A stretch of DNA of 64,000 nt from an uncultured Caulobacterales bacterium (GTDB lineage Bacteria; Pseudomonadota; Alphaproteobacteria; Caulobacterales; Caulobacteraceae), in the NCBI GenBank assembly GCA_903837135.1, contig CAILTK010000056.1:62001-126000 (forward strand), given 5' to 3'. This document shows positions 61,307 through 64,000 of this stretch, piece after piece. The position numbers and the translations under genes are program-made. Each line of letters begins with the position of its first letter. The first letter of the stretch is position 1. A model generated the notes under the pieces. That model was given only the letters and a program-made list of their open reading frames with translations. It was not told the origin of the DNA and made no database searches.

Positions 61307-62503
61307 GTGTTCGCAGACTTCGACGCCATCAAGGTCGGCGAGACGCGCTCGCTGACCCGCACCATCACCGAGGCCGACGTGCGCCGCTTCGCCGAGATGA
61401 CCGGCGACGACAATCCGCTGCACGTCGATCGCGCCTACGCGGAGTCCACCAGCTTCAAGGACATCGTCGTCCATGGCATGCTGAGCGCCTCCTTCATCTC
61501 GACGGTGATCGGCACCCAGCTTCCCGGCCCCGGCGCCCTGTGGGTGGCGCAGAGCCTGGAGTTCCTGTTGCCGGTCCGCCTCGGCGACACGCTGACGATC
61601 ACCTGCACCGTGACCGCCAAGCACGAGCGCGACCGGCTGCTGGACCTGGACACGGCCATCACCAACCAGGCCGGCCGGCTGGTGCTCAGCGGCGCCGGCA
61701 AGGTGAAGGTGCTGGAGGTCCGCCCGGCGCCGGCCCTGGCCTCCGATCCCGACCGCCGGCGCGTGGCCCTGGTTACGGGCGGCGGCGGCGGCATCGGCCG
61801 GGCGATCTGCCAGCGGCTGGCGCGGGACGGCCTCGATGTGGTGGTCGCCTACCGCGGCCGGGCCGACCGGGCCGACGCCGTGGTCGACGCCATCCAGGCG
61901 TTGGATGGGCCGGCCCGCGCCGTGGCCATTCAGGCCGATCTCGCCAGCCCTGACGGCGCCGGGGCCCTGGCCCGGCAGGCCGCCCAGGCGTTCGGCGCAG
62001 TGGACGTGCTGATCAACAACGCCTCGCCGGCCATCGGCGCCAAACCGTTCGCCGAGATGGCCTGGGCCGACATCCAGGCGCACCTCGACGTGCAGGTCAA
62101 AGCCGCCTTCCTGCTCAGCCAGGCCTCCCTGCCCGCCATGGCGGAGCGGCGCTTCGGCCGCATCGTCAACATCACCTCGCAGGTGACCGACGGCGCCCCC
62201 ACCGTCGCCTGGACCGCCTACGCCCTGGCCAAGTCGGCCCTCGCCACGATGTCGCGCTACCTCGCCGCAGAAGTCGGTCCGTCCGGCGTGACGGTGAACT
62301 GTGTCGCACCCGGCATGACCGAGACCGCCCTGATCGGCGACATTCCGCAGAAGGCCCAGCTGATCGCCGCGCGGCAGACGCCGATGCGCCGGCTGGCCGC
62401 CCCCGAGGACATCGCCGCCGCCGTCGCCTACCTGGTCTCGACGGAGGCGGGCTTCGTCACCGGCCACACCCTCGCCGTGAACGGCGGGATGGTGATGCGG
62501 TGA
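61307..62503 (+). CDS. MaoC-like hydratase fused to SDR ketoreductase
   Basis: A 398-residue two-domain protein starting at a GTG 4 bp after the ketosynthase stop. Residues about 1-135 are a MaoC/hot-dog hydratase with D35-N-P-x-H39 and VVHGML (H56-G57). Residues about 142-398 are an SDR reductase with VALVTGGGGGIGR, NNASPA, NITSQV and AYALAKSALA (Tyr and Lys). Together the two would reduce and dehydrate (or hydrate) a carrier-bound 3-hydroxyacyl chain. The fusion supports channeling of one intermediate. The stop overlaps the next gene (GTGA). Confidence 0.9.
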   Translation: MFADFDAIKVGETRSLTRTITEADVRRFAEMTGDDNPLHVDRAYAESTSFKDIVVHGMLSASFISTVIGTQLPGPGALWVAQSLEFLLPVRLGDTLTITCTVTAKHERDRLLDLDTAITNQAGRLVLSGAGKVKVLEVRPAPALASDPDRRRVALVTGGGGGIGRAICQRLARDGLDVVVAYRGRADRADAVVDAIQALDGPARAVAIQADLASPDGAGALARQAAQAFGAVDVLINNASPAIGAKPFAEMAWADIQAHLDVQVKAAFLLSQASLPAMAERRFGRIVNITSQVTDGAPTVAWTAYALAKSALATMSRYLAAEVGPSGVTVNCVAPGMTETALIGDIPQKAQLIAARQTPMRRLAAPEDIAAAVAYLVSTEAGFVTGHTLAVNGGMVMR

Positions 62504-64000
62504 ACCGGCCCGTTCTGAACACGATGGCCCGCGCGCCCCTACAGGTGCTGGCCGACCCGGCGGCGTCGCTGGCCGAACTCATGGGCGCGGTGAACGCGAT
62601 CGAAGCCGAGCCGTCGCCCGCCGCCGCCCACATCGGCGTCAGCGCGGGGGCCACGGTCGACCTTCTGGGCCTCTACCTGCGCCGCCACGCCCTCCTGGCG
62701 GGGGTCAGGCTTCAGGTCAGCCAGGGCAATTTCGACGACCCGATGGGCGACCTGGTCCGCTTCGCCGACGCCGGCGTCGATCACCTGCTGCTTCAGCCCT
62801 TCCTCGACACCTTCGAGCCGGCCTTCGAGGCCCGGGCGGGGCTGCTGACCGAGGCCGAGATCGATGCGCGCGAGGCCGAATTGCGCGGCCGCTGGCGCCT
62901 CGTGCTGCGGGGCGCTGCGGCGTTCCGGACCGTGATCCTCTGCGGACTGCACCGGATCACCGCGCCCGTGGCCGGCGGCGACCGGCTGGACGCCGTGCTG
63001 GCGCGGCTGAACCAGGCGCTGCGCGAGGAGGCGGCCGCCCACGCCAACGTCCGCTTCCTCGACATGGCGAACCTCGCGGCCGGCGTCGGCCGGCTCCAGG
63101 CCTTCGACCTGCGCTTCTATCTGCGCAACGCCGCGCCCTATGCGCCGGCCCTGCTGGACGCCTGGGCGCGTCAGACCCTGGCCGTGACGCGGGCCTACGG
63201 GAGCCGTTTTCACAAGGCGCTGGTGCTCGACTGCGACAACACCCTGTGGGGCGGCGTGCTCGGCGAGGATCTGGCCAGCGGCGTCAGGCTCAGCCCGCAG
63301 AGCTACCCCGGCTCGGTGTTTCATCGGGCGCAGACCGAATTCCTGGCCCTGCAGCGCCAGGGCGTCCTGCTGTGCCTCTGCAGCAAGAACGACCCCGGCG
63401 AGGTCGACGCCATGCTCGAAGGCCACCCCGACATGGTGCTGCGTCCCGCCGACATCATCGCCAAGGAGGTCAACTGGTCGGACAAGGTCGAGAACCTGCG
63501 CCGGATCGCCCGCACCCTGAACATCGGCCTCGACAGCCTGGTGTTCCTCGACGATTCCGCCTTCGAGTGCGAAGCGGTGCGCAGCCAGTTGCCCGAGGTC
63601 GCCGTCTTCCAGGTCCCCGCCAGCCCGCCCGACTATCTGGCGGTGATCGCCGCCATCAAGGACCTGTTCCTGGCCGGCGCCGCCGCTACCGACGGGGCCG
63701 CCAAGACCGAACAATACCGCCGGCGCGCCCAGGCGCTCGCCGAGCAACAGACCTTCGCCACCCAGGAGGACTATCTCGCCTCGCTCGGCCTGACGGTCAC
63801 CCTCGCTCGCGACGACGCCGCCCGGGCCGCGCGGATCGCCGAACTCAGCCAGAAGTCCAATCAGTTCAACCTGACCACCGTCCGGTACGCCGCGCCGCAG
63901 ATCGAAGCGCTGATGGCCGATCCGGAGGCGGCCGTCTGGTCGGTGGAGGTGGCCGACCGGTTCGGCGCCGCGGGCCTGACCGGGGTGGTGGTGGTGCGCT
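62500..64000 (+). CDS. FkbH-like HAD-family protein, 3' end outside window
   Basis: The frame opens with a GTG overlapping the previous stop and remains open for 500 codons to the window end. The N-terminal domain contains HIGVSAGATVDLLGLYLRRH in the usual FkbH SGNH-like position. The HAD domain starts with LVLDCDNTLWGGVLG (D244, D246), then LCLCSKNDPGEVD and LVFLDDSAFECEAV, and the C-terminal part shows ELSQKSNQFNLTTVRYAA, a typical FkbH signature. FkbH proteins dephosphorylate 1,3-bisphosphoglycerate while loading a glyceryl unit onto a carrier protein. Here the carrier is encoded 4 kb upstream in the same run. Unlike the copy at 4.6-6.8 kb it lacks the extra N-terminal domain. Confidence 0.9.
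   Translation, partial: MNRPVLNTMARAPLQVLADPAASLAELMGAVNAIEAEPSPAAAHIGVSAGATVDLLGLYLRRHALLAGVRLQVSQGNFDDPMGDLVRFADAGVDHLLLQPFLDTFEPAFEARAGLLTEAEIDAREAELRGRWRLVLRGAAAFRTVILCGLHRITAPVAGGDRLDAVLARLNQALREEAAAHANVRFLDMANLAAGVGRLQAFDLRFYLRNAAPYAPALLDAWARQTLAVTRAYGSRFHKALVLDCDNTLWGGVLGEDLASGVRLSPQSYPGSVFHRAQTEFLALQRQGVLLCLCSKNDPGEVDAMLEGHPDMVLRPADIIAKEVNWSDKVENLRRIARTLNIGLDSLVFLDDSAFECEAVRSQLPEVAVFQVPASPPDYLAVIAAIKDLFLAGAAATDGAAKTEQYRRRAQALAEQQTFATQEDYLASLGLTVTLARDDAARAARIAELSQKSNQFNLTTVRYAAPQIEALMADPEAAVWSVEVADRFGAAGLTGVVVVR

Noticed and set aside
1-64000. tRNA, rRNA, riboswitch or prophage signatures
   Set aside because: I looked for cloverleaf-like and rRNA-like segments, integrase or phage structural proteins and transposases, and found none I could support.

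Overview
The window reads as chromosome of a GC-rich alphaproteobacterium, most likely in or near Caulobacterales. The reasons are dense, overlapping high-GC genes, large TonB-dependent receptors, S9 and M1 exopeptidases, an isoquinoline-oxidoreductase-type molybdenum enzyme pair, and a perfect CtrA-type box (TTAA-N7-TTAAC) at 57712-57727. The family assignment is inference; no rRNA or tRNA gene was seen to anchor it.

Layout. 1-2.5 kb: 3' part of a TonB-dependent receptor with a clear terminator. 2.5-10.1 kb: a biosynthetic or modification cluster, with a minus-strand set (2OG oxygenase with redoxin-like N-terminus, FkbH-like HAD protein with an extra N-terminal domain, RimK-like ATP-grasp ligase, flavin monooxygenase) divergent from a lipoprotein with a degenerate SGNH fold and a TPR/ATP-grasp protein. 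10.2-25.9 kb: mostly independent genes: an OprB-type porin behind a PhoB-like repeat array, an unrecognised PLP-fold protein, an IorA/IorB-type molybdenum hydroxylase, an alpha/beta hydrolase, an M1 peptidase, YjbQ, an IPNS-like oxygenase, and an FAD oxidoreductase with a coupled leader peptide and a coupled 61-aa protein. 25.9-41.2 kb: an organosulfur island with a flavin reductase, two SsuD-type monooxygenases, three SsuA-type binding proteins, one SsuB/SsuC pair, an SfnB-like acyl-CoA dehydrogenase, a hydroxyacid dehydrogenase, a class II aldolase, a thiol dioxygenase, a four-domain rhodanese, a GST and a LysR regulator, plus a ParDE module. 41.2-53.8 kb: a glutamate-synthase-like protein, S9 peptidase, TonB receptor, RND efflux pair, small cytochrome c and an Imm8-like protein. 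53.8-64 kb: a second biosynthetic cluster with a sugar-transfer-type ATP-grasp protein, PLP decarboxylase, phytanoyl-type dioxygenase, and a tightly coupled run GNAT - acyl carrier protein - SDR - metallo-beta-lactamase fold - ketosynthase III - MaoC/SDR fusion - second FkbH-like protein, cut by the window end.

How they fit together. In the sulfur island, reduced flavin from the reductase would feed the monooxygenases while the ABC system imports sulfonates or sulfate esters; the dioxygenase and rhodanese suggest that thiol sulfur is also handled. In the right-hand cluster a dedicated carrier protein could be loaded by FkbH or the ketosynthase, processed by reductase and dehydratase, and delivered by the GNAT to an amino sugar or protein. 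TTAAC half sites or boxes were found only in intergenic DNA beside the left and right biosynthetic clusters and not in the sulfur island, which suggests cell-cycle (CtrA) control and perhaps a common surface-modification role.

A dispersed inverted-repeat element of about 120 bp occurs in three full copies and one short derivative, always between genes.
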